DNA of 64,000 nucleotides from Bin87 sp965204395 (lineage in GTDB: Bacteria; Chloroflexota; Dehalococcoidia; Lucifugimonadales; UBA3495). The stretch is taken from contig OZ241987.1 of the NCBI GenBank assembly GCA_965204395.1, positions 3,906,001 through 3,970,000 of the forward strand, given 5' to 3'. Positions 17,232 through 25,766 of this stretch are shown here, in pieces. Both the position numbers and the translations under genes were made by a program. A model generated the notes under the pieces. It worked only from the letters and a program-made list of their open reading frames with translations, had not been told where the DNA came from and searched no databases. Within the stretch, counting starts at the first letter, position 1, and each line of letters begins with the position of its first letter.

Positions 17232-17261
17232 AGTATAGCACCCGGCTTCCGGGAGCGGCAA
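17232..17261 (-). promoter_or_regulatory. Promoter of the Fur-family gene
   Basis: Minus-strand TTGCCG (17256-17261) and TATACT (17232-17237) with an 18-base spacer that contains an inverted repeat (CCGGAAGCCGG). It lies 59 bases before the start codon. The spacer dyad could be an autoregulatory site. Confidence 0.55.
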
Positions 17262-17323
17262 TCGTGAGGGTTGCAGACAGCCCGTATTCAGCACCATAGA
17301 CGGCAGAGCGATTACGGAACGCG

Positions 17324-17356
17324 AACGGGGGGCGGACCATAGTGCCTCCCCCCGTT
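17324..17356 (-). terminator. Terminator hairpin after the aldo/keto reductase
   Basis: AACGGGGGG-C-GG (17324-17335) pairs with CC-T-CCCCCCGTT (17345-17356), an 11-bp GC-rich stem with one internal mismatch. It begins 21 bases after the aldo/keto reductase stop. No T run is present. Confidence 0.55.
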
Positions 17357-17377
17357 GAAAGTCCATTGGATGAGCGA

Positions 17378-18385
17378 TTAGATCTCGCGGAATTCCGGCT
17401 CAGGCTCTCCCACGTAAAAATTATTCGCCCACAGGTCGTCGATGATCGCCTGATCGCCCTCGGTGATCGGTGGGGTTTCCACGGCGGCCGAGTATTCGCT
17501 GAGTTCCTCAAGGGTCGTGAAGTTGGGCAGTACGCTGGTGATGGTAGGCTGGTGCAGCACAAACTGGATGGCAGCCTGGCTCATGGTGCGACCAACCTCT
17601 TCGCCCGCCAGGAATTTGACCTGATCGACCTTCACCAAAGCCTCGCTCAACCACTGGTGCCGGCGGTACGAACGGTGGTCGTTTTCGTCGAATTCAGGTG
17701 CCTCATCGTATCTCCCCGTGAGCGCTTCGGAGGCGTGCGGCACCCGCGACAACAGGCCGACTGCTTCTTTATCCGCGATGGGGAAGAAATCTTTGGCGGG
17801 ATCCTGCTCCAGAATGCTGTAAATGATCTGGCAACTGCTGACGTGCCGTTCCTCCATGCTGGCCTGGCCTTCTTCAAACCATCCGATATCAGGACCCAAA
17901 GCCGACCCGTAGTAGCGTATCTTGCCTTCCTCTTTGAGAGCCTCCAGCGCTTCGAAGACGTCGTCATCTTCGATGGCCGCGATGCGCGGGTTGTGGAGTT
18001 GATACAGGTCGATGTAGTCCGTATTCAGACGCCGCAAAGATTGCTCACAGGCGAACCGGATGAATTCGGGTTCGAATTTTTGGGGCCGCTCCTGGTGCCC
18101 GATCCTGGGCGTGGTTTGATCGTAGATGTCATACCCGAATTTGGTGGCGATGATCATGTCGTGGCGACGGTGTCCCATGAACTTCGACAGGACTTCCTCC
18201 CCATAGCCGTCGCCGTACGTGTCGGCGGTATCGAAGAAATTGATGCCCAGTTCCAAAGCTTCTTCAAGGAGTTGACGCCGGGTCTCCTCGGGTATCCGTC
18301 CCCACCAATTGGTGGCGACGGTCCAGACACCGAAGCCGACTTCCGACAGAAGGAGATCCGTGCGAGGCAATTGGCGATATTTCAT
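17378..18385 (-). CDS. Aldo/keto reductase
   Basis: A 335-residue (beta/alpha)8 NADPH-dependent carbonyl reductase. The catalytic tetrad is visible: Asp and Tyr in FFDTADTYGDGYGE, Lys in IATKFGYD and His in LYQLHNPRI. The GxxLGPDIGWFEEG stretch and the C-terminal QFVLHQPTITSVLPN segment fit the YajO/AKR11-like group that lacks tight substrate specificity. The gene is monocistronic, bounded by a terminator below and an intergenic stretch above. Confidence 0.9.
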   Translation of the reverse strand: MKYRQLPRTDLLLSEVGFGVWTVATNWWGRIPEETRRQLLEEALELGINFFDTADTYGDGYGEEVLSKFMGHRRHDMIIATKFGYDIYDQTTPRIGHQERPQKFEPEFIRFACEQSLRRLNTDYIDLYQLHNPRIAAIEDDDVFEALEALKEEGKIRYYGSALGPDIGWFEEGQASMEERHVSSCQIIYSILEQDPAKDFFPIADKEAVGLLSRVPHASEALTGRYDEAPEFDENDHRSYRRHQWLSEALVKVDQVKFLAGEEVGRTMSQAAIQFVLHQPTITSVLPNFTTLEELSEYSAAVETPPITEGDQAIIDDLWANNFYVGEPEPEFREI

Positions 18386-18529
18386 GGTTGAGCGTCCTTA
18401 TCTTTGTCGCTGCCTGGTGTCCAGTTAGAAAGTCCCGTCGTGCCGACCAAGCGGCTTTGATGTCATGAGCCGGCGGCGCACAGCGGCGATCCAACCGCTG
18501 CGGCACGTGGCCGATTTACGCTACCGAGA

Positions 18530-18793
18530 TTAACATTTGTTGCTCCCGAGTTCGTCAGCATATCCCCAATGGAAGGTGATTTCATCCCTGTGCCAGGGGA
18601 GTTTGTCCAATTTTAGTAGCAGATCCACTCGGTCCGGCCAGGTGAGATTCTCTTCGCTTGCCCATTCGAGAGCCAGCGAGTCCATTTCGTCCCGGTGGAA
18701 ACGAAATATGTCGCCGCATCCGCACGCTCCTGGGCCGTTGCTGAAACCCACGCATATGGGATCAACCACCAAGTCGAACAGGAAGTCATACAT
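18530..18793 (-). CDS. Small hypothetical protein, 87 aa
   Basis: I do not recognise this protein. It is acidic and soluble, with a cluster FSNGPGACGCGDIFRF (two cysteines one residue apart) that might bind a metal, followed by an amphipathic C-terminal half rich in Trp and Leu. The ATG at 18793 is chosen over a TTG 51 bases upstream, but neither has a good ribosome-binding site. It follows the DUF1802 gene by 69 bases on the same strand. It may be a real small gene or a chance frame. Confidence 0.4.
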   Translation of the reverse strand: MYDFLFDLVVDPICVGFSNGPGACGCGDIFRFHRDEMDSLALEWASEENLTWPDRVDLLLKLDKLPWHRDEITFHWGYADELGSNKC

Positions 18794-18862
18794 GGGCGGT
18801 CGTGTGGCCGCCAATGTAGCCGTTATTTCAACGAAACCGGCCAAGGGGAGAGCGAGGGTCCA

Positions 18863-19453
18863 CTATGCAGGGACAAGTTCCAAACTATCGTGGATCGCTT
18901 CCACCATTCGGTTGAACCGGTCATCGTCGATCACTGGAGTCGCGTCGCCCAGGCGAACGGTTGGAATGACATCTACCCATGATTTGCATCCGCCGTACTC
19001 CGGAATGAAGGGCACGGTAGTGGATGTTTCCATTCGGAAAACGCGCAGCAGCATAATGGTCAGCGGCACCATCGCCTTCCAATGGAGACGAGACTCCGCG
19101 TAGCTATCGGCCCAGATATGGTGCGGCGCGAGGCTCTCCACCTTGTCCAACCGGTCGATTTCCAATAGTTCGTGAACGCGCGCCCAATGGGTAAAGGTGA
19201 CCGCGTCCGTGTCGCTCGGGTTGTCTTCGAGCAGCCGGCGCAAGGTGGGTTGATGGGAGCCTTTCAGCAGGTCTTCGCGCTGGTGGAGGTAGGTTGGGTA
19301 GAGCAGAAATTCCGGATGCACGACACGGAAGTCTTTGCTCTCCTCATGGATTCCACCCTTCCGGATCATAAGAATCTGGTCGCCGTCGGCCAAGGCCTGG
19401 ACAGTGATCGCCCATTCTTTAAGGGCGAGTTGGCAAGTTTCCGGTGTGTTCAT
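18863..19453 (-). CDS. DUF1802 family protein
   Basis: A 196-residue cytoplasmic protein. LALKEWAITVQALADGDQILMIRKGGIHE at the N-terminus and the HPEFLLYPTYLHQ segment are the DUF1802 signature. The function of this family is unknown; the IRKGG motif makes it look like a nucleotide or nucleic acid-associated fold. It lies in a minus-strand run with a Tag-like DNA glycosylase and TatD nuclease upstream, which may hint at DNA metabolism. Confidence 0.82.
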   Translation of the reverse strand: MNTPETCQLALKEWAITVQALADGDQILMIRKGGIHEESKDFRVVHPEFLLYPTYLHQREDLLKGSHQPTLRRLLEDNPSDTDAVTFTHWARVHELLEIDRLDKVESLAPHHIWADSYAESRLHWKAMVPLTIMLLRVFRMETSTTVPFIPEYGGCKSWVDVIPTVRLGDATPVIDDDRFNRMVEAIHDSLELVPA

Positions 19454-19519
19454 CAGTGGTGCCTCCGGTGCGGACGAAATCTTAAGGGGTCTCCGCTAGC
19501 GATTTCCAATGACGAGGGA

Positions 19520-19990
19520 TCATTTGCCGCGGTTACAGAACTCCGCGTAGTCGGGAACCTCTTCTCCCAGCACGTACATCCAGTAGTAGGTACCCGTGTC
19601 TCCCATGTATTTGAACTGTTTGCGCACGTCCTTCAGCACGTCGTAGAAATCCCCATGAGAGCGGATATAGTTGCGGATGCCCTCGTACTCTTCATCGAGT
19701 TCGATCAGACGCTGAGCGTTGTGGACGGTAGCTACGATCTTGCGCCGGTTACGAATTATTCGAGTATCCGCGGCGAGGTCGTCAATAGCGGACTCGTCCA
19801 TGGCGGCGACCCTGGCGACGTCGAACCCTTGAAATCCTTCCTGAAATCCCGCCCATTTGCTGTTGACGACCTTCCACGACATGCCGCTTTGGAAGACGGC
19901 TTTGGTCATGACTTCCAGATAATCGTTCAGACTCTGCGGGACAATTTGCTCAGGCGCTTCGGGATGTTGACGTTCCGGTTGGTCGGGCAT
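19520..19990 (-). CDS. DNA-3-methyladenine glycosylase I-like protein
   Basis: A 156-residue helix-hairpin-helix-type protein. MTKAVFQSGMSWKVVNSKW and RIIRNRRKIVATVHNA correspond to the Tag signature helices that hold the 3-methyladenine pocket. It is shorter than E. coli Tag (187) and lacks the N-terminal Cys/His that complete the Tag zinc site, though FKYMGDTGTYYWMYVLG and a late Cys resemble the C-terminus. Base-excision activity on alkylated DNA is likely but not certain. The start is 19990, with AGGAG just upstream; it precedes DUF1802 and follows tatD in one run. Confidence 0.72.
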   Translation of the reverse strand: MPDQPERQHPEAPEQIVPQSLNDYLEVMTKAVFQSGMSWKVVNSKWAGFQEGFQGFDVARVAAMDESAIDDLAADTRIIRNRRKIVATVHNAQRLIELDEEYEGIRNYIRSHGDFYDVLKDVRKQFKYMGDTGTYYWMYVLGEEVPDYAEFCNRGK

Positions 19991-20023
19991 GGCGTTCCTC
20001 TCCTGGCGACCGCGTGTGCTCAA

Positions 20024-20848
20024 TCAGGCAGTGGTCGCCAATTCACCCGGTTGCTGTGGAGCGTTCAAGCGGAGCAGATTGCTGAGGTTGGCGGTGGTGA
20101 TTTCCGCCACCTCGTCAACTGAAATCCCCTTGACGGTAGCCAGGCACTGGGCCACTTCTGCCAAATGGCGTGGCTCGGTCCAATTGTGCCGGTATTTTTT
20201 GAACGGTTGCGGATAGGCATCCGTTTCGAGCACGATGTGCTCCATCGGAATGACGCGCGCCACCTCCCGGAGTTCCGGCAGCCGAGTCAGCGGCCGGGCC
20301 AGGGATATGAAAAATCCGCAATCTATAGCGGCCCGCGCGGTCTCCAGATCTCCTTGGAAGTAGTGCATCGCGCCACCCACCTGGCCGGCGTTTTCTTCGC
20401 GTAGCACTTTGAACACTTCAGGATGTGATTCACGGGAGTGGAATATCACCGGCAAACCCAAGCTTTTGGCGAGGTGAATGTGTTGGCGGAAAACCTGATC
20501 CTGGACTTTGTGATCCGGTGAATCGGGTAGGTAATCAAGACCCACTTCAGAGATGCACACCACGCGGGGATTGTCGCGAGCGAGGGATTCCAACTGAGCG
20601 TATGAAGCATCGTCAACGGGAACGTGAGCTTGCATCGGATGGATGCCAACTCCCGCGTAGAACATGGGATGCTGATTGGCGAGCGCGATGCAACGCTCGG
20701 TGGACTCCACGGTCGTGCCGGCCAAAACGATATAACCGACGCCGGCGTCGTGGGACCTTTCCAGTATCCCGGGCAACTCCGCCGGATCGTATTGTTCGTA
20801 TTGATCGAGGTGGGTGTGAGTATCACAGAGGATCGGGCCGGAGGTCAT
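20024..20848 (-). CDS. tatD: TatD-family metal-dependent hydrolase
   Basis: A 274-residue TIM-barrel DNase of the amidohydrolase superfamily. Metal ligands are visible in DTHTHLD (HxH), in CISEVGLDY (Glu), in VIFHSRESH (His), AMHYFQGD and in IVLETDAYPQ (Asp). TatD proteins act as 3'-5' exonucleases or in D-Tyr-tRNA-like quality control. The length is typical. It is first in a minus-strand set with the glycosylase-like gene and DUF1802, with a 33-base gap. A TATACT box lies about 50 bases before its ATG. Confidence 0.9.
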   Translation of the reverse strand: MTSGPILCDTHTHLDQYEQYDPAELPGILERSHDAGVGYIVLAGTTVESTERCIALANQHPMFYAGVGIHPMQAHVPVDDASYAQLESLARDNPRVVCISEVGLDYLPDSPDHKVQDQVFRQHIHLAKSLGLPVIFHSRESHPEVFKVLREENAGQVGGAMHYFQGDLETARAAIDCGFFISLARPLTRLPELREVARVIPMEHIVLETDAYPQPFKKYRHNWTEPRHLAEVAQCLATVKGISVDEVAEITTANLSNLLRLNAPQQPGELATTA

Positions 20849-20898
20849 CCGAATACTCCCAAGCGTGGCCGGCGTCGGGCCGTTTGTCTAACGACCAG

Positions 20899-20904
20899 AG
20901 TATA
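20899..20904 (-). promoter_or_regulatory. Candidate -10 box for tatD
   Basis: TATACT on the minus strand, 51 bases before the ATG. No matching -35 at 17 bases; TTCGCC stands 20 bases upstream. Confidence 0.3.
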
Positions 20905-21112
20905 GCATTTACCACCTGCGGAGTGGCGAACGCACAGCAAATGCCGTCCGTAAACTTCTGCGAGTCGGCGACCAAATTTTGGTGGGCCACGTCCTGGGGA
21001 CGAACGCTATCGACACGGTGGGGCGGGCGACGCTACCCGACCTCTCCCTGCACCGCGAGTGCGGATTCGGCAGGCCGGGGTTTGCAGCGGATCACCCGCT
21101 CACACAAAGCAA

Positions 21113-21136
21113 CGCCGAGGGTGTTAGACCTCGGCG
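21113..21136 (-). terminator. Terminator hairpin after globin gene
   Basis: A perfect 8-bp stem CGCCGAGG/CCTCGGCG with an 8-base loop, 42 bases after the globin stop. On the minus strand TTGCTTTG follows, a weak T tract. Confidence 0.6.
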
Positions 21137-21178
21137 GACGCGGCGTGTGCAAGGCAGTCCGTGGAAAGCGTGGGCCAA

Positions 21179-21625
21179 TCAGACCACAGCAACTTCGTTC
21201 TCTATGAACGGGGCCGGGGTATCTTCCGCGGCTCCTTGCATCACTCCGGATAGCAGACCGTAGGCATTGGCCCAAGCCTGTTCTACCTCGGGTGTGTAAT
21301 GTTCCCCGAGGCCTTGTTCTAAGGTCCAAAGCAGAGCCGCGCCCACGGTGTCGTAGTGGCCCGGTTCAACGCCGTAAACCTTGTGCCGTTGTCCCAGTTG
21401 CTCCACCAACGGCGCCAACGTTTCCAAATCGTCCAGATGATCCACCGCGGTGGAAATCATTTTCATCAACAGCCGGCCCTGACGTTCCAGATCAGAATGA
21501 AAGAGCGAGCGCAGGCTTTCATCCAACTCGAACAGGCGGTTGTAGAAAAGCTCAGCGGCGGTGTCCGCGATGGGCGCGACTTGGGCGAATGATGACCGGA
21601 TCAAAGTTATATCGGACGAGTTCAT
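21179..21625 (-). CDS. Globin, single-domain
   Basis: A 148-residue heme globin of the bacterial haemoglobin/flavohaemoglobin-like type. Helix A begins ITLIRSSFAQVAP and LFHSDLERQG follows; the proximal heme ligand is His81 in LGQRHKVYGVEPGHY. There is no reductase domain, so it binds O2 or NO or needs a separate reductase. GGAG lies 8 bases before the ATG. It is divergent from the SUF operon with about 218 bases between starts, which fits oxidative or nitrosative stress context. Confidence 0.92.
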   Translation of the reverse strand: MNSSDITLIRSSFAQVAPIADTAAELFYNRLFELDESLRSLFHSDLERQGRLLMKMISTAVDHLDDLETLAPLVEQLGQRHKVYGVEPGHYDTVGAALLWTLEQGLGEHYTPEVEQAWANAYGLLSGVMQGAAEDTPAPFIENEVAVV

Positions 21626-21709
21626 TTGGTATCTCCTTGGATTTTGTATGGTGGCGAAATCGTATCGATGCAGCCAGATTATGGAATAAGTGTACCACGC
21701 AGCGTCGCC

Positions 21710-21737
21710 AACGCTCCCGTTGAAACGCTCCCGTTGA
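21710..21737 (+). repeat. Tandem 14-bp duplication overlapping the sufB -35
   Basis: AACGCTCCCGTTGA occurs twice with no gap (21710-21723 and 21724-21737). The second copy provides the TTGA of the sufB -35 hexamer. Confidence 0.85.
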
Positions 21738-21762
21738 CAGGAAGGTGTCGCTGGTCTACGAT
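21734..21762 (+). promoter_or_regulatory. Promoter of the suf operon
   Basis: Consensus TTGACA (21734-21739), a 17-base spacer and TACGAT (21757-21762), 81 bases before the sufB ATG. The tandem repeat next to the -35 may be a regulator site. Confidence 0.65.
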
Positions 21763-21843
21763 GATTGTTGACCCTTTGGGTCGGGAATTACAAACCATCT
21801 CCGGCGACGCCGCTGAAACGCCGGTAGGGAGGACGCTCGGTCG

Positions 21844-23316
21844 ATGACGACGCAAGCACAACGCGTGATATCTCGGGATACCACGTCAGAGGAATTGAAC
21901 TCCGACTACAAGTGGGGTTTCACCATCGACATCGAGGAGGAGGCGTTTCCCAAAGGCCTCAGCGAAGATGTGGTGCGATTGATTTCGGCGAAGAAAAATG
22001 AGCCGGAATGGATGCTGGAATGGCGGCTCCGAGCATACCGATTCTGGTCGAGGCAGAACTACACGGAGCCCACCTGGGCAAACGTCGAATATCCTCCCAT
22101 TGATTTCCAGGACATCCACTACTATGCCGCTCCCAAGTCCGCCGATGATGGCCCAAAGAGCTTGGACGAGGTTGATCCCGAAGTCCTTGAAGCCTTCAAC
22201 AAGCTCGGCATCCCCCTGGAGGAACAGGCGCGCCTGGCCGGAGTAGCCGTGGATGCAGTCCTGGACAGCGTTTCGGTTGCGACGACCTACCAGGAGCAGT
22301 TGGAAAAGGCCGGCGTCATTTTCTGCTCCATGAGCGAGGCAATACAGAACCATCCCGACCTGGTCCAAAAGTACCTGGGTTCGGTGGTTCCCTACGCGGA
22401 CAACTTCTATGCCACGTTGAACTCGGCCGTGTTTTCGGACGGCTCTTTCGCGTACATACCGCCTGGAGTCCGGTGCCCCATAGAGTTAATGACGTATTTC
22501 CGCATCAACCAGGCCGATAGCGGCCAATTCGAGCGGACGCTGATCGTCGCCGACGAAGGTTCGTACGTCAGCTACCTGGAAGGCTGCACTGCCCCGATGC
22601 GGAAATCGACCCAGCTGCACGCGGCCGTGGTGGAATTGGTCGCCATGGAAGGCGCGGAGATCAAATACAGCACCCTGCAGAACTGGTACCCCGGCGACAA
22701 GGACGGGCAGGGCGGCGTGTACAACTTCGTGACCAAGCGCGGGAAGTGCGCGGGCAAGGACTCCAAGATTTCGTGGACCCAGGTGGAGACCGGATCGGCC
22801 ATCACGTGGAAATACCCCAGCGTCATATTGCAGGGCGACAACTCGGTCGGGGAATTCTACTCAGTCGCGTTGGTCAACAACTGGCAACAAGCCGACACCG
22901 GCACCAAGATGATCCACATGGGCAAGAACACGCGCAGCACCATCGTCGCCAAAGGTATTTCCGCCGGCCAGGGGCAGCAGACTTACCGCGGCCTGGTGAA
23001 GATCAACCCAACCGCCCAGGGCGCCAAGAACTTCACCCAATGCGACTCATTGCTGGTGGGAGACCAGTGCGGAGCCCACACGGTCCCGTACATCGAAGTC
23101 AAAAACCAGACGGCGCAAATGGAGCACGAAGCAACCACGTCCAAAGTATCCGACGATCAGCTTTTTTACCTCCAACAGCGCGGCATCGGCGTTGAAGACG
23201 CCCATTTCATGATCATCAACGGTTTTTGCCGAGGCATCTTCCAGGAATTACCTTTCGAGTTCGCGATGGAAGCGTCGCAGTTGCTCAAAGTGAGCCTGGA
23301 AGGAACCGTAGGCTAA
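21844..23316 (+). CDS. sufB: SufB, Fe-S cluster assembly scaffold
   Basis: A 490-residue subunit of the SufBC2D scaffold that builds [4Fe-4S] clusters. YIPPGVRCPIELMTYFRIN, the beta-helix repeats and GEFYSVALVNNWQQADTGTKMIHMGKNTRSTI are characteristic of SufB; cysteines in the core and the late EHEATTSKVSDDQLFYL stretch (shared with SufD) are intact. The length matches the family. It is the first gene of sufB-sufC-sufD-sufS-sufU-sufU. GGAGG lies about 10 bases upstream of the ATG. Confidence 0.96.
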   Translation: MTTQAQRVISRDTTSEELNSDYKWGFTIDIEEEAFPKGLSEDVVRLISAKKNEPEWMLEWRLRAYRFWSRQNYTEPTWANVEYPPIDFQDIHYYAAPKSADDGPKSLDEVDPEVLEAFNKLGIPLEEQARLAGVAVDAVLDSVSVATTYQEQLEKAGVIFCSMSEAIQNHPDLVQKYLGSVVPYADNFYATLNSAVFSDGSFAYIPPGVRCPIELMTYFRINQADSGQFERTLIVADEGSYVSYLEGCTAPMRKSTQLHAAVVELVAMEGAEIKYSTLQNWYPGDKDGQGGVYNFVTKRGKCAGKDSKISWTQVETGSAITWKYPSVILQGDNSVGEFYSVALVNNWQQADTGTKMIHMGKNTRSTIVAKGISAGQGQQTYRGLVKINPTAQGAKNFTQCDSLLVGDQCGAHTVPYIEVKNQTAQMEHEATTSKVSDDQLFYLQQRGIGVEDAHFMIINGFCRGIFQELPFEFAMEASQLLKVSLEGTVG

Positions 23317-23367
23317 ATCGGTTTCCATATTCGAGCTTTCGCGCAAACGATTACCCAAGGCACACAG

Positions 23368-24159
23368 ATGACGACCAATCACGATCACAATGCCCCGATC
23401 CTCGAAGTGAGTGACCTGCACGTGTCCATTGATGAGCAGGAAATCCTGCGTGGCGTCGACCTGACGGTTCGCGCCGGCGAGGTGCACGCCATCATGGGAC
23501 CGAACGGTTCGGGCAAAAGCACGTTGGCCAACACGTTGGCCGGCCGGCCCGAATATTCTGTTACCTGCGGACAAGCGGTGTACAAGGGGATGGACCTTCT
23601 CGCCATGGAACCGGAAGACCGGGCCCGCGAGGGAGTGTTCCTGGCTTTCCAATATCCGGTGGAATTGCCGGGAGTGCGTGCGTGGCAATTTCTGAAAGCA
23701 GCCGTGGACGCCAAGCAAATCCACCTGGGCGAAGAGGAAATGGGGGCCCGCGAGTTCGACCGATTGCTGCGGGCGAAGGTAGCGGAGGTGGAGATAGACC
23801 CGGAATTGGTTCGCCGGTCCGTGAACGAAGGATTCTCCGGAGGCGAGAAAAAGCGGAACGAAGTGTTGCAGATGGCGCTATTGGAGCCAACGCTCTCGCT
23901 GCTTGACGAGACCGATTCAGGACTGGACATCGATGCCCTTCGGATCGTGGCCGACGGGGTGAATCGCCTGCGCCGGCCGGACAACGCCACTGTCGTCGTA
24001 ACGCACTACCAGCGCATCTTGAATTACATCACACCCGATCGCGTCCACGTGCTCGTAGACGGACGGATCGTTCGCAGCGGCGGGCCCGAACTGGCCGAAC
24101 AATTGGAGGAGCAGGGCTACGATTGGGTCCGAGAAGAAGCGAATTCCGATTCCGAGTAA
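23368..24159 (+). CDS. sufC: SufC, Fe-S assembly ATPase
   Basis: A 263-residue ABC ATPase that drives conformational changes of the SufBCD complex. Walker A GPNGSGKST, the ABC signature SGGEKKRNE (a SufC-specific variant) and Walker B LSLLDETDSGLDID are visible, followed by the H-loop TH. It has no membrane domain. It is 51 bases downstream of sufB and 233 bases before sufD, an unusually large gap for this operon. Confidence 0.96.
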   Translation: MTTNHDHNAPILEVSDLHVSIDEQEILRGVDLTVRAGEVHAIMGPNGSGKSTLANTLAGRPEYSVTCGQAVYKGMDLLAMEPEDRAREGVFLAFQYPVELPGVRAWQFLKAAVDAKQIHLGEEEMGAREFDRLLRAKVAEVEIDPELVRRSVNEGFSGGEKKRNEVLQMALLEPTLSLLDETDSGLDIDALRIVADGVNRLRRPDNATVVVTHYQRILNYITPDRVHVLVDGRIVRSGGPELAEQLEEQGYDWVREEANSDSE

Positions 24160-24392
24160 TGCCAATGGGCCTTGGAACCAGCCGATTGACCAGTCTGTTT
24201 CGCCCCGCTATCGATAATCCCGGCGCTCTTTTGGTGGCGGCACTGCACACCCCTACGAACGCGGGCGCACTCTCACCGTCAGAGGACATAACGGGCTAGC
24301 TTCTAGGTGAACTTGGACAATATACAGAGACACCCTGACCTTCCGCTCAATCCATCCGAACGCTGATCCACGCAATCGCCAGACCAGATTCA

Positions 24393-25766
24393 GTGACTAC
24401 AACCAACATGACAACTGTTGCCGACGCCTACCCCCACTACGCCGACGCTTTTGCGGCACAGAGCAATGAGACGGCGCTGTTCGTGAGAGATGCCCGGAAG
24501 CGCGGGTGGGACGCTTTCCAAAAACTCGGCTTGCCCACGGCGCGCCGAGGGAATGAACCTTGGAAGTACACCAATGTGGCTCCCATCGCCAGAGAGGCGT
24601 TTGGATTTGCGCCGGACTTGCGGCCCGATGGATCCGGCATCACCGCCGAACTGCTGCGGGAAACCGTGCCTTGGCAGGATGAATGGCGGACCCTGGCGGT
24701 GGTTGATGGAGTGTTTGCGCCCAACCTATCCAAGGGAACTGCCGCGGATTCCAATGGCAGCGGCATCGTGGTCGCCTCCCTTTCGGAAGCGATCCAAACC
24801 AACAGCGATTTTGGCGAGTCGCTGCTGGGGAACCTGGCGAACGTTGAAGAGGAAGGATTCGCCGCGTTGAATACCTCCTTCCTGGGCGACGGGATGGTTG
24901 TCTCCGTCGCTACAGGCCAGCAGGCAGGCGTGGTCCATATTGTGTACCTGACCACCGACCGTGCCCAGCCCCGGGCTACTCACCCGCGGACGCTGATAAA
25001 CGCAGAACCGAACTCGCAGGTAACCGTGATCGAAACGTTTGTCGGCCCCGACGATGTGCGCTACCTGACCAACTCGGTAATGGAAGCCTACGTGCGAGAA
25101 GGCGCGAACGTGGAGCACTATCGGCTGCTATTCGAGGGCAGGGATGGTTACCACGTGGGCATCAGCAGGGTGGAGCAGGACAAGGATTCACGTTTTTCCT
25201 CGGTGGCGATAGCCGACGGCGCAGCGTTGGGTAGGAACGACTTCGGCGTTCGACTGGGAGGGACGGGTGCAGAGTGTGTTCTAAACGGTCTGTACCTGAC
25301 CAAGGGCGACCAGCACATCGACAACTACATCAACATCGACCACGCCGAGCCGAACGGCACCAGCCGTCTCTTTTATAAAGGCATCCTCGACGGCAGTTCG
25401 AGGGCGGTATTCGGTGGCAATGTAACGGTTCGCAAGGACGCGCAAAAAACCGATGCTCAGCAGACGGACAAGAATCTGCTGCTGTCGGCCGAAGCGGAGG
25501 TGGACAGCAAACCCAGCCTCCTCATCTACGCCGATGACGTGAAATGCGGCCACGGCGCCACGGCAGGGCACATCGACGAGGACACGGTCTTTTACATGCG
25601 CAGCCGAGGGTTGGACTTGGCCACCACGAGTCGGATCCTGATCCACGCATTCGCAAGCGAGATAATCGACACGGTGGAACTGGAACCTTTGCGGGAGTAC
25701 CTGGATGTGCGGTTCCAGAACGCGATACCGGACGCTGAGTTGACGCTGTCCATTGGAGGTCGGTAA
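24393..25766 (+). CDS. sufD: SufD, Fe-S assembly scaffold partner
   Basis: A 457-residue partner of SufB. GNEPWKYTNV near residue 50 and the C-terminal KCGHGATAGHIDEDTVFYMRSRG motif identify SufD; this conserved histidine-cysteine region sits at the SufB-SufD interface where clusters form. A GTG at 24393 is the first start; an ATG at 24408 is an equally possible start. Its stop overlaps the ATG of sufS (TAATG), implying coupling. The 233-base gap upstream has no gene and may hold a secondary promoter. Confidence 0.94.
   Translation: MTTTNMTTVADAYPHYADAFAAQSNETALFVRDARKRGWDAFQKLGLPTARRGNEPWKYTNVAPIAREAFGFAPDLRPDGSGITAELLRETVPWQDEWRTLAVVDGVFAPNLSKGTAADSNGSGIVVASLSEAIQTNSDFGESLLGNLANVEEEGFAALNTSFLGDGMVVSVATGQQAGVVHIVYLTTDRAQPRATHPRTLINAEPNSQVTVIETFVGPDDVRYLTNSVMEAYVREGANVEHYRLLFEGRDGYHVGISRVEQDKDSRFSSVAIADGAALGRNDFGVRLGGTGAECVLNGLYLTKGDQHIDNYINIDHAEPNGTSRLFYKGILDGSSRAVFGGNVTVRKDAQKTDAQQTDKNLLLSAEAEVDSKPSLLIYADDVKCGHGATAGHIDEDTVFYMRSRGLDLATTSRILIHAFASEIIDTVELEPLREYLDVRFQNAIPDAELTLSIGGR

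Larger units (their letters stand above)
20849..21178. other. 330-base intergenic region between globin and tatD
   Basis: No convincing gene. It holds the globin-side terminator hairpin (21113-21136), a tatD -10 box (20899-20904) and a perfect 13-bp dyad ACCAAATTTTGGT (20971-20983) that could be an operator. I looked for tmRNA and RNase P RNA signatures and saw none. Confidence 0.6.

Noticed and set aside
20849..21178. Possible tmRNA or RNase P RNA
   Set aside because: I searched for the RNase P GAGGAAAGTC core, for the tmRNA alanyl acceptor/T arm and for a tag reading frame on both strands and found none.
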